From: an uncultured Eubacteriales bacterium
GTDB lineage: Bacteria > Bacillota > Clostridia > Lachnospirales > Cellulosilyticaceae
Direction of reading: 5' to 3'
Length of the DNA: 64,000 bases
Assembly: GCA_900551325.1 (NCBI GenBank)
Contig: URVM01000001.1
Span: 310,001-374,000 of the forward strand
The notes beneath the pieces are model-generated. The model was not told where the DNA came from and made no database searches. It worked only from the letters and a program-made list of their open reading frames with translations. Of this stretch, positions 17,614 through 26,652 are shown in pieces (the stretch's first letter is position 1; every line of letters starts with the position of its first letter). Made by a program: the position numbers and the translations under genes.

Positions 17614-19113
17614 TTATACTTCTTCATATAAGCACTGTATTAAGCCATCTATTGTAAAAGGATTTGCCTCTTTATAAACTTCTAAATCTAAGCTTTTCAT
17701 TGTTCCGCTTGTAATTTCACCAATAGATATACATTTAATCTGCTTAACTTTTTCCCTTTGTTCTTCATTTAAAAGCTCTATAAAGTTTCTTACAGTAGAA
17801 GAACTTGTAAAAGTAATATAATCTATGTTTTCTCTTTCAAGAATATGTGTGAGTAAACTTTTTGAGCTTTCATTTAATACTGTATCATACATAATGAGAG
17901 TTTCAACTGGACAAATTTTCTCTATTCTTTCAAAAAGGACTCCTCGTGCAAGATTGCCTTGTGGCATAAGTACTTTGTCTTCTTCCGTAAGTTTATCTTC
18001 TAAAAGCTTAGCTATACCTTCTTGGGTAAAACGCTCTGGCATAAAGTCTGGACGAATCCCATAGCTTTCAAGACTTTTGCTTGTTGCACTGCCTACTGCT
18101 ACTACTTTCATCTGTCCTAGTGCTCTTGCATCTTTTCCTAGTGTATAAAGTCTTTCAAAGAATAAGTTTACTGCATTTTGGCTGCCAAATACAATATAAC
18201 TATATGTATCTAGTCTCTTTAAAGTTTTATCTATTGTCTCATCTTGTCTTGGTTTAATCTCTATAGTTGGTATTTCAAATACATTGGCCCCTAAAGTTTC
18301 AAGTTTAGCCTTAAGCTCACTACTTTGTGTACGTGAACGCGTCACCATAATGTTTTTCCCAAAGAGTGGACGTTTTTCAAAGAAATTAAGCTGTTCTCTT
18401 AAACCGACTACTTTTCCTACAACAATAAGACTTGGAGAAGTGAGTCCACCTTGTTTTACTTCTTCTTCAATAGTTGAAAGTGTACCTATTGCTACTTTTT
18501 GGTTGGCTCTTGTTGCCCAGTTAATAACAGCTGCTGGTGTAGATTGGTCTAATCCATTTTCTATTAACTTACTACATATTTTATTTAAGTTACTTAGTCC
18601 CATTAAAAAGACTAAGGTGCCTTCCATACTTGCTAAAGCACTCCAATTAATTCTATCTTCACTCTCATCTTTAAGATGACCTGTAATCACATGAAAAGAA
18701 GGTGTATAGTCTCTATGGGTAATAGGAATACCAGCATAGCAAAGTCCACCAATAGCAGAAGTAATACCTGGTACCACCTCAAAAGGTATGTTTCTTTCAA
18801 AAAGGTACTCTCCTTCTTCTCCACCACGTCCAAATACATAAGGGTCTCCACCTTTTAAACGTGTTACGATCTTTCCTTCTTTTGCTTTTACTGCTAGCAC
18901 TTCATTAATCTCATCTTGTGTCATGGTATGATTACTTGAAGCTTTACCTACATAGATGAGTTCCGTATCAGCTCCTGCAAGCTTTAAGAACTCTGGATTG
19001 GCTAAACGATCATATACAAGTACCTGGGCTTCTTTTATACATTCTAACGCTTTTAAAGTAAGGAGTTTAAAGTCTCCAGGGCCTGCTCCTACTAAGTATA
19101 CTTTTCCACTCAT
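17614..19113 (-). CDS. cobA-hemD: Uroporphyrinogen-III C-methyltransferase / uroporphyrinogen-III synthase fusion
   Basis: A 499-aa bifunctional enzyme. The N-terminal half (about 1-245) is a SAM-dependent SUMT with GAGPGDFKLLTLKA, VYDRL, RLKGGDPYVFGRGGEE and PITHRD. The C-terminal half (about 255-499) is HemD, recognisable by KNIMVTRSR, YIVFGSQNAVNLFF and ITFTSSSTVRNF. Together they close hydroxymethylbilane to uroporphyrinogen III and methylate it to precorrin-2, committing flux to siroheme/cobalamin rather than protoheme. This fusion is common in Clostridia. The start codon overlaps the hemC stop by 4 bp. Confidence 0.97.
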   Translation of the reverse strand: MSGKVYLVGAGPGDFKLLTLKALECIKEAQVLVYDRLANPEFLKLAGADTELIYVGKASSNHTMTQDEINEVLAVKAKEGKIVTRLKGGDPYVFGRGGEEGEYLFERNIPFEVVPGITSAIGGLCYAGIPITHRDYTPSFHVITGHLKDESEDRINWSALASMEGTLVFLMGLSNLNKICSKLIENGLDQSTPAAVINWATRANQKVAIGTLSTIEEEVKQGGLTSPSLIVVGKVVGLREQLNFFEKRPLFGKNIMVTRSRTQSSELKAKLETLGANVFEIPTIEIKPRQDETIDKTLKRLDTYSYIVFGSQNAVNLFFERLYTLGKDARALGQMKVVAVGSATSKSLESYGIRPDFMPERFTQEGIAKLLEDKLTEEDKVLMPQGNLARGVLFERIEKICPVETLIMYDTVLNESSKSLLTHILERENIDYITFTSSSTVRNFIELLNEEQREKVKQIKCISIGEITSGTMKSLDLEVYKEANPFTIDGLIQCLYEEV

Positions 19114-20027
19114 CTTTTCACTTCCTCCATTACTCTACTTGCTAAGTTATAACCCAAGTTTCTAGCATCTTCTATACTACCACATAGGCCTTCTATCTCT
19201 TGTTTTACAAGTTTGGTTCCTTCTTCATCACCAAGGAGACCTATAAGATGTAAATGTCCTTCTTCTAATGTAGCTGATGCACCAATTGGTAAATGACAAC
19301 TTCCATCTACCCCTTCTAAAAAGGCACGTTCTGCTTCTATTTGTAATTGACTCATTAAATCTTCTATTGGACGAATAAGGTTATAAATTCTCTCATCTTC
19401 CTTACGAATTTCTATAGCTAAAGCACCTTGTGCTGGGGCTGGTATCATCTCATGAATAGGTAAGTAATAACCTATTTCTTCTTCTCTTCCTAGACGCTTA
19501 ACCCCTGCTGCTGCAAGTACAATCCCATCTAAGTTTTCCGTTTCAATCTTACTTATACGTGTATCAATATTACCTCTAATAGGTTCTATTTGTAAATCTG
19601 GTCTAAGAGCTAAAAGTTGATACTTTCTCCTTTTACTGCCCGTTCCAATACGTGCACCTTTTGGTAGTTCATCTATATGCTTAATAGGCTTCTTTAAAAT
19701 AAGTACATCACGAGAATCTTCACGAATAGGTGTGTATGTAAATTGAAGCCCTTCACATACCTGACTTGGCATATCCTTCATACTATGAATGGCTATATCA
19801 ATTTCACCTTCTAAAAGTTGTTGCTCGATTTCTTTTACAAAGATCCCTTTATCACCTATTTTATCTAAAGGAACATTTTGAATCATATCCCCCTTAGTCT
19901 TAATAATTTTCATTTCAAATTCCACTTGAGGATTACAAGCTTCAAGCTGACTTACTACCCATTTGGATTGGGTAAGTGCAAGTTTACTTCCTCTTGTTCC
20001 AACAACAACTTTCATTTTCGTCACCAT
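19110..20027 (-). CDS. hemC: Porphobilinogen deaminase (hydroxymethylbilane synthase)
   Basis: A 305-aa enzyme joining four porphobilinogens. It shows the N-terminal VVVGTRGSKLALTQS, the catalytic aspartate region HSMKDMP and the dipyrromethane-cofactor cysteine in GVDGSCHLPIGA (about 240). The ATG at 20027 follows AAAGGGA; an ATG four codons later is nearly as good. It overlaps cobA/hemD by 4 bp, so the two are translationally coupled. Confidence 0.97.
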   Translation of the reverse strand: MVTKMKVVVGTRGSKLALTQSKWVVSQLEACNPQVEFEMKIIKTKGDMIQNVPLDKIGDKGIFVKEIEQQLLEGEIDIAIHSMKDMPSQVCEGLQFTYTPIREDSRDVLILKKPIKHIDELPKGARIGTGSKRRKYQLLALRPDLQIEPIRGNIDTRISKIETENLDGIVLAAAGVKRLGREEEIGYYLPIHEMIPAPAQGALAIEIRKEDERIYNLIRPIEDLMSQLQIEAERAFLEGVDGSCHLPIGASATLEEGHLHLIGLLGDEEGTKLVKQEIEGLCGSIEDARNLGYNLASRVMEEVKR

Positions 20028-20056
20028 CCTAATTCCCTTTTAATTATTACTTTCAG

Positions 20057-21289
20057 TTATAGTTCAAACAGTTCTTGAAGCATTTTCACATAAGCTTCTT
20101 GTTTATCCATATTTTCTACTTCTTTTAAAGCTTTAACAGGCTCTCTTATTAAACGCTTAAGAGAAGCCATCATCATCTTATCAATAATCTTATGCTCTCT
20201 TGGCGTAAGATCTAACTTATTTTCAATATAGTGCATACTATCTTTATGAATTTCTTGGCACTTTTCATTAAGCGACCTAATAGTTGGATCAATCTTACTC
20301 ATTTTGAGCCACATCATAAAGTCTTCTACATAAGTCTTTGTAATTTCTGTGGCTTCATTTGCTAAAGCTTCTCTTTTAGCAGTATTTTTATCTGATATAT
20401 CTTGAAGGGCATCCACATCATAAAGGTCTACATAATCAAGCATAGCTATCTTACTATCTACATCCCTTGGCATAGCTAAATCTAATATAGTAAGAGGTTT
20501 ATATAGCTTCGGCATTTGCTCTTTGGTTAAGATTAAATGAGGAGAGGCTGTTGAAGTAATGACCACATCTACTTCTTCTATAAGTTCATAGCGTTTATCA
20601 AAGCCTACAGGTATGGCCTGCTCTAAATCACAAGCAAGCTCATTTGCTTTACAAAATGTACGATTTCCAATATATATCATCCCTGGTTCCTCTAAACTCA
20701 AGTACTTTAGTGCCAGCTGACTCATTTTCCCTGCGCCTAATACTAAAATTTTCTTTTCCTTTAAGGTTCCTAATCTTTCTTTAAGGAATTTAATACCTAT
20801 ATAACTAATAGATAAGGGATATTCAGATATCTTAAGTTCACTACGAATAAGTTTGCCACAAGTAATAGCTTCTCTAAACAATTTATTAAGTACTTTTCCA
20901 CTTGCACCAATCTCCATAGCAAAAGCATGGGCATCTTTTACTTGACCAAGTATTTGATCTTCACCAATAACAATGGACCTAAGTCCTGCTGCTACTTCAA
21001 ATAAATGCTTAACCGCTCTTTGCCCTGTTCGAATATATAAAAAAGGTTCCGCTGCCTCTTCTAAAATACCACTTAAAAGAGTACATACATCTTCTATAGC
21101 ATTCTTAATATCTTTAGCTGCAATATAGATTTCACATCTATTACATGTGGAGACGATAACAAGTTCATTACTCGCTTTTTCTAAAAGTTCATCTATAATC
21201 TCTATTTTCTTCGAGTCTGCAAAACTTACCTTTTCCCTAATTTCTACTGGAGCTGTTATATGACTTAAACCAATGACTGCAATATCCAT
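20057..21289 (-). CDS. hemA: Glutamyl-tRNA reductase
   Basis: A 410-aa NADPH-dependent enzyme making glutamate-1-semialdehyde from Glu-tRNA, the first step of C5 tetrapyrrole synthesis. The catalytic cysteine is C49 in VSTCNRCEIY. GEDQILGQVKDA and the nucleotide-binding LVLGAGKMSQLA are conserved, and a C-terminal helical dimerisation domain is present. It is the first gene of the leftward cluster. The ribosome binding site is AGAGGTGG. The spacer upstream (21290-21888) is unusual for its repeats. Confidence 0.97.
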   Translation of the reverse strand: MDIAVIGLSHITAPVEIREKVSFADSKKIEIIDELLEKASNELVIVSTCNRCEIYIAAKDIKNAIEDVCTLLSGILEEAAEPFLYIRTGQRAVKHLFEVAAGLRSIVIGEDQILGQVKDAHAFAMEIGASGKVLNKLFREAITCGKLIRSELKISEYPLSISYIGIKFLKERLGTLKEKKILVLGAGKMSQLALKYLSLEEPGMIYIGNRTFCKANELACDLEQAIPVGFDKRYELIEEVDVVITSTASPHLILTKEQMPKLYKPLTILDLAMPRDVDSKIAMLDYVDLYDVDALQDISDKNTAKREALANEATEITKTYVEDFMMWLKMSKIDPTIRSLNEKCQEIHKDSMHYIENKLDLTPREHKIIDKMMMASLKRLIREPVKALKEVENMDKQEAYVKMLQELFEL

Positions 21290-21420
21290 TATCCACCTCT
21301 TTACTTATGTCCCAAAACTATTTGCACTATTATTATACTATAATACTTGTTATCAAAAAATACTATTAAACCTACTCCTCTATTTCATCCTATTTATTCT
21401 CTATTCTTTTTTAGCTATTG

Positions 21421-21531
21421 TTTTCTTTATTTATTCTTTTCTTTATCTATTCTATTCTTTTCTTTATCTATTCTTTTCTCTATCTATTCTTTTCTCTATC
21501 TATTCTTTTCTCTATCTATTCTTTTCTTTAG
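21421..21531. repeat. 16-bp tandem repeat upstream of hemA
   Basis: Six or so near-identical copies of TTTTCTYTATCTATTC, the last three perfect (21474-21521), with one 5-nt interruption at about 21453. Pyrimidine-rich on the plus strand and purine-rich (GAATAGATA.AGAAAA) on the hemA sense strand. It lies about 130-240 bp upstream of the hemA start. Confidence 0.9.
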
Positions 21532-21557
21532 TACTCTCTTCTATCCTCTTTAGTACT

Positions 21558-21852
21558 TATAGGAGGCATTCTACTCTTTCCATTCTGCCATCCTGATACC
21601 TAGAAACCTTGCTGAGGGGAGGTGGGTAGCAGCTGTAATCTGCCTATGAAACTTTCAGCTAAGAAACATACGAAATGAGAAAATGATGTTCTTAGCGCCA
21701 CTGTCTGAGACAAAGTCGAGTTTGGCGCGTTATCATTTTGGAATGAGTTCTGTTTCTCTGAAAGTGGAATGAGCAGATGAAAGATGCTACCCACCTCCAC
21801 TCAGCTACCCTAATACAAAAGAGCAGCATACTATAGTAGAATGCCCCCTATA
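21558..21852. repeat. Long imperfect palindromic intergenic element (copy A)
   Basis: About 295 bp folding on itself. The outer arms TATAGGAGGCATTCTACT / AGTAGAATGCCCCCTATA match at 17 of 18 positions. Further in, GGAGGTGGGTAGCA, ATCTGC, ACTTTCAG, AAAATGAT and GCGCCA all recur in inverted order. The apex contains TGTCTGAGACAAAGTCGAGTTT followed by GGCGCGTT (split here into two statements of the same loop). The apex resembles that of the element at 33.2 kb. There is no transposase or credible coding. It lies between the convergently arranged hemA promoter side and the asrC 3' end. Confidence 0.75.
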
Positions 21853-21888
21853 ATACCCTGCCCTTTTTTTAAAATTTATAATTATTTA

Positions 21889-22935
21889 TTAGTGTCCGTC
21901 TTGACTTCCTGGACCTGCACCATTATGTTTAGCGATTGGCTTTACATTAATATTAGCACGTTTTTCATCTTCTTGCCAGTAGATACGTTCTGCAATTTGT
22001 GCTTCTGGATTAAGTTCAACACCATCTAGAATAAGCTCTTTAAATTTAATATATCCAGCTCTATCAATTAAATGTCCACCATGAAGGTATACTGGTTTGT
22101 AATCAAGAGCCCATGCAGAGAATTTTGGCCAGTTTCTAAAGATTGCAAGTACAGACTCTTCTGTTAACCAGTTAGCAAACATTTTACCCATACGTGGATA
22201 TTGTTTACCTGTACGTCCGCCAAGCATAATACGATAGAATTTCTTAGGACTACGTGTCCATGCACTTGTTGGACAAGCAAGTACACATTCGCCACATCCT
22301 ACACAGCAACATGTATCTTTTTCTACTTTACCATTTACAAGTGAAAGTACACGAGTTGCATGATGATCACAAGCATCTACACATGCACCACAGCCAATAC
22401 AACGATCTCTATCATATTGCATTTTAGCAATACCAATTACACCAAAGTCATTAAAGTGACCTTTACCACAGTCGTTTGGACAACCTGATATAGCTGTTTT
22501 AATGTGGTAATGACTTGGGAAAATCTCTTTTTCAATTTTCTTAGCAAGTTCATGTGTATTAATATTTGCTTTAATACAGTGAGAGTTACCGATACAAGCC
22601 ATAATATTACGTGCACCAATTGTTGGGTAACCTTTACCCTCTGTATCCATCTCTACATCACAGTTTACAACTTCAACTTCTTTAATGTACTCATTAATGT
22701 ATTTATTTACTTCAGGAATATATTCATACTTAATACCTGGCATATTAAGTGTATGTCTCATACCAATGTGGAATGTACCATTTCCCCAAGTTTCAGCTAT
22801 ATGCTGTACAGCTGATAAATGTTTTGCATCAATAATTGAGCCTGGAACACGTAGTTGTAACATAAATTCTCCAGCTACTTTAGACTGACGAAAACAGTTT
22901 ATTCTGGTTGCTTTTATATCGATATCATGATTCAT
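21889..22935 (-). CDS. asrC: Anaerobic sulfite reductase subunit C (siroheme/Fe-S catalytic subunit)
   Basis: A 348-aa catalytic subunit reducing sulfite to sulfide. The siroheme/[4Fe-4S] ligating cysteines appear in ACIGNSHC (about 113-120) and SGCPNDCGKGHFNDFG (about 148-163). They are followed by two ferredoxin motifs, CIGCGACVDAC and CVGCGECVLACP (about 180-225). The N-terminal half is the nitrite/sulfite reductase ferredoxin-like domain. It ends with a short glycine-rich tail. AGGAGG lies upstream. It is the last gene of asrABC, 11 bp behind asrB. Confidence 0.95.
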   Translation of the reverse strand: MNHDIDIKATRINCFRQSKVAGEFMLQLRVPGSIIDAKHLSAVQHIAETWGNGTFHIGMRHTLNMPGIKYEYIPEVNKYINEYIKEVEVVNCDVEMDTEGKGYPTIGARNIMACIGNSHCIKANINTHELAKKIEKEIFPSHYHIKTAISGCPNDCGKGHFNDFGVIGIAKMQYDRDRCIGCGACVDACDHHATRVLSLVNGKVEKDTCCCVGCGECVLACPTSAWTRSPKKFYRIMLGGRTGKQYPRMGKMFANWLTEESVLAIFRNWPKFSAWALDYKPVYLHGGHLIDRAGYIKFKELILDGVELNPEAQIAERIYWQEDEKRANINVKPIAKHNGAGPGSQDGH

Positions 22936-22946
22936 TTTGCGGCCTC

Positions 22947-23738
22947 CTAGTCAATTAATTTTTTTGCTTTAGTATAGTTGAATACTGGACCTTCAAGACA
23001 TACATATGTCTCATCTACGCGGCAGTGTCCACATTTACCAATAGCACATGACATTTTTCTTTCAAATGAAACCCAAATTTTCTCTTCTGGAATACCTTGT
23101 TTTACACATTCAAGACCTGCAAAATGCATCATAACTGGTGGTCCAACAATAACTACTTCATAGTTATCATTAAAGTCTTCAAATGGGATCTCTTTAATGA
23201 ATTCTGTTACAAGACCTGTTCTAAAGCCTTCTTTTTCAGCTTTATCTAATGTATAAATTGTATTGAACTTTTCTTCCCATACTTTAAGTGTATCTTTAAA
23301 AAGCACACCATTTTCATCTTTAAATCCTGCAATAAGATGAACACTTTCTACGAAGTCTGGTTCATTTACAAATTTATTAAGCATACTCTTTACTGGTGCA
23401 ACACCTGTACCACCAGCAATAACTACTATATGTTTACCTTTATACTGATCAAGTGGCCAACCTTTACCATATGCCCCACGAAGGAATAATTGATCCCCTG
23501 CTTCAAGTGAGAAGATTTCATTTGTTACTTTACCAACGCTACGGATTGTAAAGTCCATCCAACCTTCACCAAAGTCGCTTACTGAGATTGGAGCTTCCCC
23601 AATTTTAGGAATAGAAAGTTGTAAGAATTGTCCATGTTCAATAGGAAGGTCTGTTTTCATTTTGAATGTATACTCAGTATTTGTTTCTCTAGTTACACTA
23701 ATAATTTCATATGGTTTTGGCATTAATTCATTATGCAT
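22947..23738 (-). CDS. asrB: Anaerobic sulfite reductase subunit B (FAD/NAD reductase)
   Basis: About 263 aa. A ferredoxin-NADP reductase-like protein with an FAD domain (about 1-100), an NAD-binding domain (VVIAGGTGVAPVKSML) and a C-terminal 2Fe-2S cluster (CAIGKCGHCRVDETYVC). It passes electrons from NADH to AsrA and AsrC. The ATG at 23738 is preferred over the GTG at 23747 because GGAGG lies eight bases before it. It overlaps the end of asrA by 8 bp. Confidence 0.94.
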   Translation of the reverse strand: MHNELMPKPYEIISVTRETNTEYTFKMKTDLPIEHGQFLQLSIPKIGEAPISVSDFGEGWMDFTIRSVGKVTNEIFSLEAGDQLFLRGAYGKGWPLDQYKGKHIVVIAGGTGVAPVKSMLNKFVNEPDFVESVHLIAGFKDENGVLFKDTLKVWEEKFNTIYTLDKAEKEGFRTGLVTEFIKEIPFEDFNDNYEVVIVGPPVMMHFAGLECVKQGIPEEKIWVSFERKMSCAIGKCGHCRVDETYVCLEGPVFNYTKAKKLID

Positions 23739-24765
23739 TACATTCACCTCCGCAAATTTCTTTTACAGCTTTATTTACCTTTTCAATTGTAGCTGAGAAT
23801 GAAATGAACTCTGGACATCTTTCGGTACATCTACCACAACCTACACACATATGGCCTGCACCAAAGCGTTCATTGTAATCATGAATTTTATGTAATGTTT
23901 TGTATCTATAACGATCAGCAGTTGTTTTTCTAAAGTCATGACCACCAGCCATCTCATCAAATCCTTTAACTTGGCAAGATGCAGCAGTTCTTCTTCTTTC
24001 ACCTACTGAACCATTTTCGTTATAGGCTATATCTGTTGTAGTGAAACATGTACATGTACTACATGCAATCGTACAGCTTCCACAGCTTATACAACGCTTA
24101 TTGAATTCTTTCCACATATCATGTTCTTTTAATTTATTCAGTACGTCTTTATTTGGAATTGTTGGGATTGTTACTTTTGTTTCATTTTCTTCTATAAATC
24201 TAACTGTATAGTCAGCTTCTTCTTTCCCATTAAAGTAAGGCATAAATGCTTCATCTTTAACACCAAAAAGAACATGGCCTTCATCAAATCTAGCTGCTAG
24301 TGCATAGTTGTTCGTTTTGTTTGTTCCCATTGAACAGCAAAAACATGTATCTTCACTTGATGTACATTCCATCATGACATAAGTTACTTTTTCTCTCATT
24401 CGTTTGTAGAATGTATCTTCAAAGCCATTTTCTAAGAAGATTTTATCTTGATTAAGTTGTGCATTAATATCACAAGGTCTAGCAAAGATTAACACCTTTT
24501 TGTCATGTACTTTAGCTTCACGGTATTCATCTTCTGTGAAGTAGAATAAAGTTTGAGTAATTGGTGATACAACTTCCTTCGCTGGATAATCAGATTTTTC
24601 GTCAAATACAATTTCTTCTACATTTTTAATTTCAGCATAGCGAACAATGTCTGTATCTGAGTAACGTCCTGCTTTTGGAAATCTTTTTGGTGCATAAATC
24701 TTGTACTCTTTTCTAAGTTCATCAAAGAGCCCATTAACAGTTTCAAAGCTTAATTTATAGCCCAT
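23731..24765 (-). CDS. asrA: Anaerobic sulfite reductase subunit A (4Fe-4S electron transfer)
   Basis: About 344 aa. An iron-sulfur subunit with two ferredoxin motifs near the C-terminus (CISCGSCTIACSTCTC and CVGCGRCTERCPEF) and additional cysteines (CTSSEDTCFCCS) in the middle, as in AsrA and HydB-like proteins. The ATG at 24765 has GGAGG eight bases upstream. An ATG five codons earlier (24780) has a weaker GGAG that is part of a hairpin. It is the first gene of asrABC. Confidence 0.94.
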   Translation of the reverse strand: MGYKLSFETVNGLFDELRKEYKIYAPKRFPKAGRYSDTDIVRYAEIKNVEEIVFDEKSDYPAKEVVSPITQTLFYFTEDEYREAKVHDKKVLIFARPCDINAQLNQDKIFLENGFEDTFYKRMREKVTYVMMECTSSEDTCFCCSMGTNKTNNYALAARFDEGHVLFGVKDEAFMPYFNGKEEADYTVRFIEENETKVTIPTIPNKDVLNKLKEHDMWKEFNKRCISCGSCTIACSTCTCFTTTDIAYNENGSVGERRRTAASCQVKGFDEMAGGHDFRKTTADRYRYKTLHKIHDYNERFGAGHMCVGCGRCTERCPEFISFSATIEKVNKAVKEICGGECNA

Positions 24766-24790
24766 CTTTTTGTCCTCCATTCCAATATTT

Positions 24791-24812
24791 CTCCGTTACT
24801 TTTTTAACGGAG
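24791..24812 (-). promoter_or_regulatory. Hairpin in the asrABC leader
   Basis: Read leftwards, CTCCGTTA and TAACGGAG form an 8-bp stem with an AAAAAG loop, 10 bases upstream of the first possible asrA ATG. The 3' arm contains the GGAG that would serve that ATG, so folding would favour the internal start. It lacks a T-run, so it is not a terminator. Confidence 0.45.
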
Positions 24813-24958
24813 TGCTTTGTATTTATTATATGACTATTTCTTAACAATTCATATACATATACGCAAGTTTACAATTTAACATTTCAATGCTAACCATTAT
24901 GTTTTCTAATAGTTATTTATCTTATCTTTGATATTTTCATAACAATACACTTCATAAT

Positions 24959-24987
24959 TTGTCACAATTTTTGTTTTATGTTAGAAT
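24959..24987 (+). promoter_or_regulatory. Promoter of the amidase gene
   Basis: TTGTCA, a 17-nt spacer and TAGAAT, 48 bp upstream of the amidase start. Confidence 0.55.
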
Positions 24988-25035
24988 TATTAATATAAAT
25001 ATATTTATTACTATTTTATAAGATGGAGCTTACTT

Positions 25036-26535
25036 ATGATAAAAAACAAACATTTTCTTATTTTTTCTTTTCTTCTTATAAGTATTTGTCACTTCCCACT
25101 TCAAGCTATGACCCTTCAATACGATGAGCAAACTTATGAGTATACTTTACCTCCTATTACTTTATTTATGGAGCAAAATACTTTAGAAACACCTACTATG
25201 CCTCCTATACAACTAGGTAATGTAACTCTGGTTCCCTTAAAGGAAATACTAGAATCTTTAAATGCTACTTATGAGTGGAAAAACTTCGAGAAGAAAATTT
25301 ACATATATTACGAAGACACTTTAATGGTTATAGAAATTGATAAGTTGGATGTATGGGTAAATGGTGAAACTATAAAACTTCAAACTCCTGCTAAAATTAT
25401 TAATAATAAAGTCATGGTACCCCTTCGCTTCTTAAGTGAACAAATGGGCTGTACAGTAGAATGGATAGGTGGAGATAAACGTGAAATTCATATTACTAAA
25501 GCTAAACCTTCCAAACCAAGTATGCCTACCACTCCACTAGAGCCTTCACTACCTAGCGAGCCTACCTTACCAAATGTACCTTCATTACCAAGCGAGCCTA
25601 CATCTCCTAATCTTCCATCTGAGAATGTACCAGATTATAATCTACCTACTATAGAATTTAAGAATATAGAGTATAAGGCTTTAGAGTACCCTCTTATTAA
25701 ACTCTCCAAAAAAGATGGTCTTAAACTTAACCAACTTACCTTTGTAGATGCTTATAGAGAACGTCAGCTCATTATTGATTTAGGTGGGGATTATGAATTC
25801 ATATTTGAAGATGGCCAAGCAACTATCCAAGATTCTTACATAAAAAGCATACAGACTTTAACTAACCAAACTACACAAATTATTATTACTGAAACAAAGG
25901 TTCAAGCTTATAACATTCATGAAGATAAAGACTACATTTATATAGAGCTTATACCACCTTATGAAAAATATGATCGTATTCTCTTCTTAGATCCTGGTCA
26001 CGGAGGGAGTCATCCTGGTAGTGGAGCCAATGGTGTTGTAGAAAAAGATCTTAACTTAAAACAAGCTTTAGCCCTTAAATCATTACTTGAACAAGATGGT
26101 GGGATTAAAGTCTATATGAGCAGAGAAGATGATAGCAATCATTTTAGTACTGTACGAGATGAGCTTCTTTATCGTACTCAGCTTGCTAATGAAATAGGTG
26201 CACATCTCTTTGTAAGTATGCATAATAATTCTGGTCCCTCTCAAGTTTCAGGTACAGAGACTTTTTATTATGCTGATGATAGCCTTTCAAAACAAATAGC
26301 CACTCTTACACAACAAAATATTATTAATACTTGTAATACTACAGACCGAAAAGCTAAACCTACTAAAGATTTATTTGTACTCCTTAACACTACTATGCCA
26401 GGTATACTTATTGAAACTGGTTTTGTTAGTAATGAAACCGAAGCACTTCTTCTTCAATCGGATACCTTTAATGAGCATCTTGCTTTTGCTGTTTCTACAA
26501 GTATTTTGGAGTCCTTCAATCTTCTTATGCCATAG
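25036..26535 (+). CDS. Secreted N-acetylmuramoyl-L-alanine amidase with copper-amine-oxidase-like and AMIN domains
   Basis: A 499-aa exported cell-wall hydrolase. It has a signal peptide (about 1-24), then a Cu_amine_oxidN1-type domain (about 50-155; GNVTLVPLKEILESLNATYEW and KVMVPLRFLSEQMG are typical), probably a wall-binding module. A Pro/Ser-rich linker (about 155-205) has repeated LPSEPTxPN units. An AMIN-like beta domain (about 210-310) and an Amidase_3 catalytic domain (about 315-495) follow. The zinc ligands are in FLDPGHGG, GVVEKDLN and VSMHNN, with the catalytic glutamate in LIETGFVSN. It cleaves the bond between MurNAc and the stem peptide. It is a single-gene unit. Confidence 0.93.
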   Translation: MIKNKHFLIFSFLLISICHFPLQAMTLQYDEQTYEYTLPPITLFMEQNTLETPTMPPIQLGNVTLVPLKEILESLNATYEWKNFEKKIYIYYEDTLMVIEIDKLDVWVNGETIKLQTPAKIINNKVMVPLRFLSEQMGCTVEWIGGDKREIHITKAKPSKPSMPTTPLEPSLPSEPTLPNVPSLPSEPTSPNLPSENVPDYNLPTIEFKNIEYKALEYPLIKLSKKDGLKLNQLTFVDAYRERQLIIDLGGDYEFIFEDGQATIQDSYIKSIQTLTNQTTQIIITETKVQAYNIHEDKDYIYIELIPPYEKYDRILFLDPGHGGSHPGSGANGVVEKDLNLKQALALKSLLEQDGGIKVYMSREDDSNHFSTVRDELLYRTQLANEIGAHLFVSMHNNSGPSQVSGTETFYYADDSLSKQIATLTQQNIINTCNTTDRKAKPTKDLFVLLNTTMPGILIETGFVSNETEALLLQSDTFNEHLAFAVSTSILESFNLLMP

Positions 26536-26563
26536 GGGATTAAAACTTTTCTAGTCTATATGA

Positions 26564-26609
26564 AAATGAGCTATAAAACTAATTAAAAATTTAGTTTTAT
26601 AGCTCATTT
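26564..26609. terminator. Bidirectional terminator between amidase and LysR genes
   Basis: A 19-bp stem, AAATGAGCTATAAAACTAA and its complement, with a short A-rich loop. It is very like the terminator at 10185-10230, sharing GAGC(C/T)ATAAAACTAA. Confidence 0.85.
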
Positions 26610-26652
26610 ATCTATTTAGGCCAATCACTATTCATTATGCAATAGCCTCTAT

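Noticed and set aside
21273..21596. Hydrophobic frames reading through the hemA upstream repeats
   Set aside because: The Phe/Leu/Ser/Tyr-rich products simply reflect the TTTTCTCTATCTATTC repeat read in two frames.
21600..21800. A 66-residue frame inside palindrome A as a gene
   Set aside because: The region is an inverted repeat, and the frame has no ribosome binding site or recognisable protein features.
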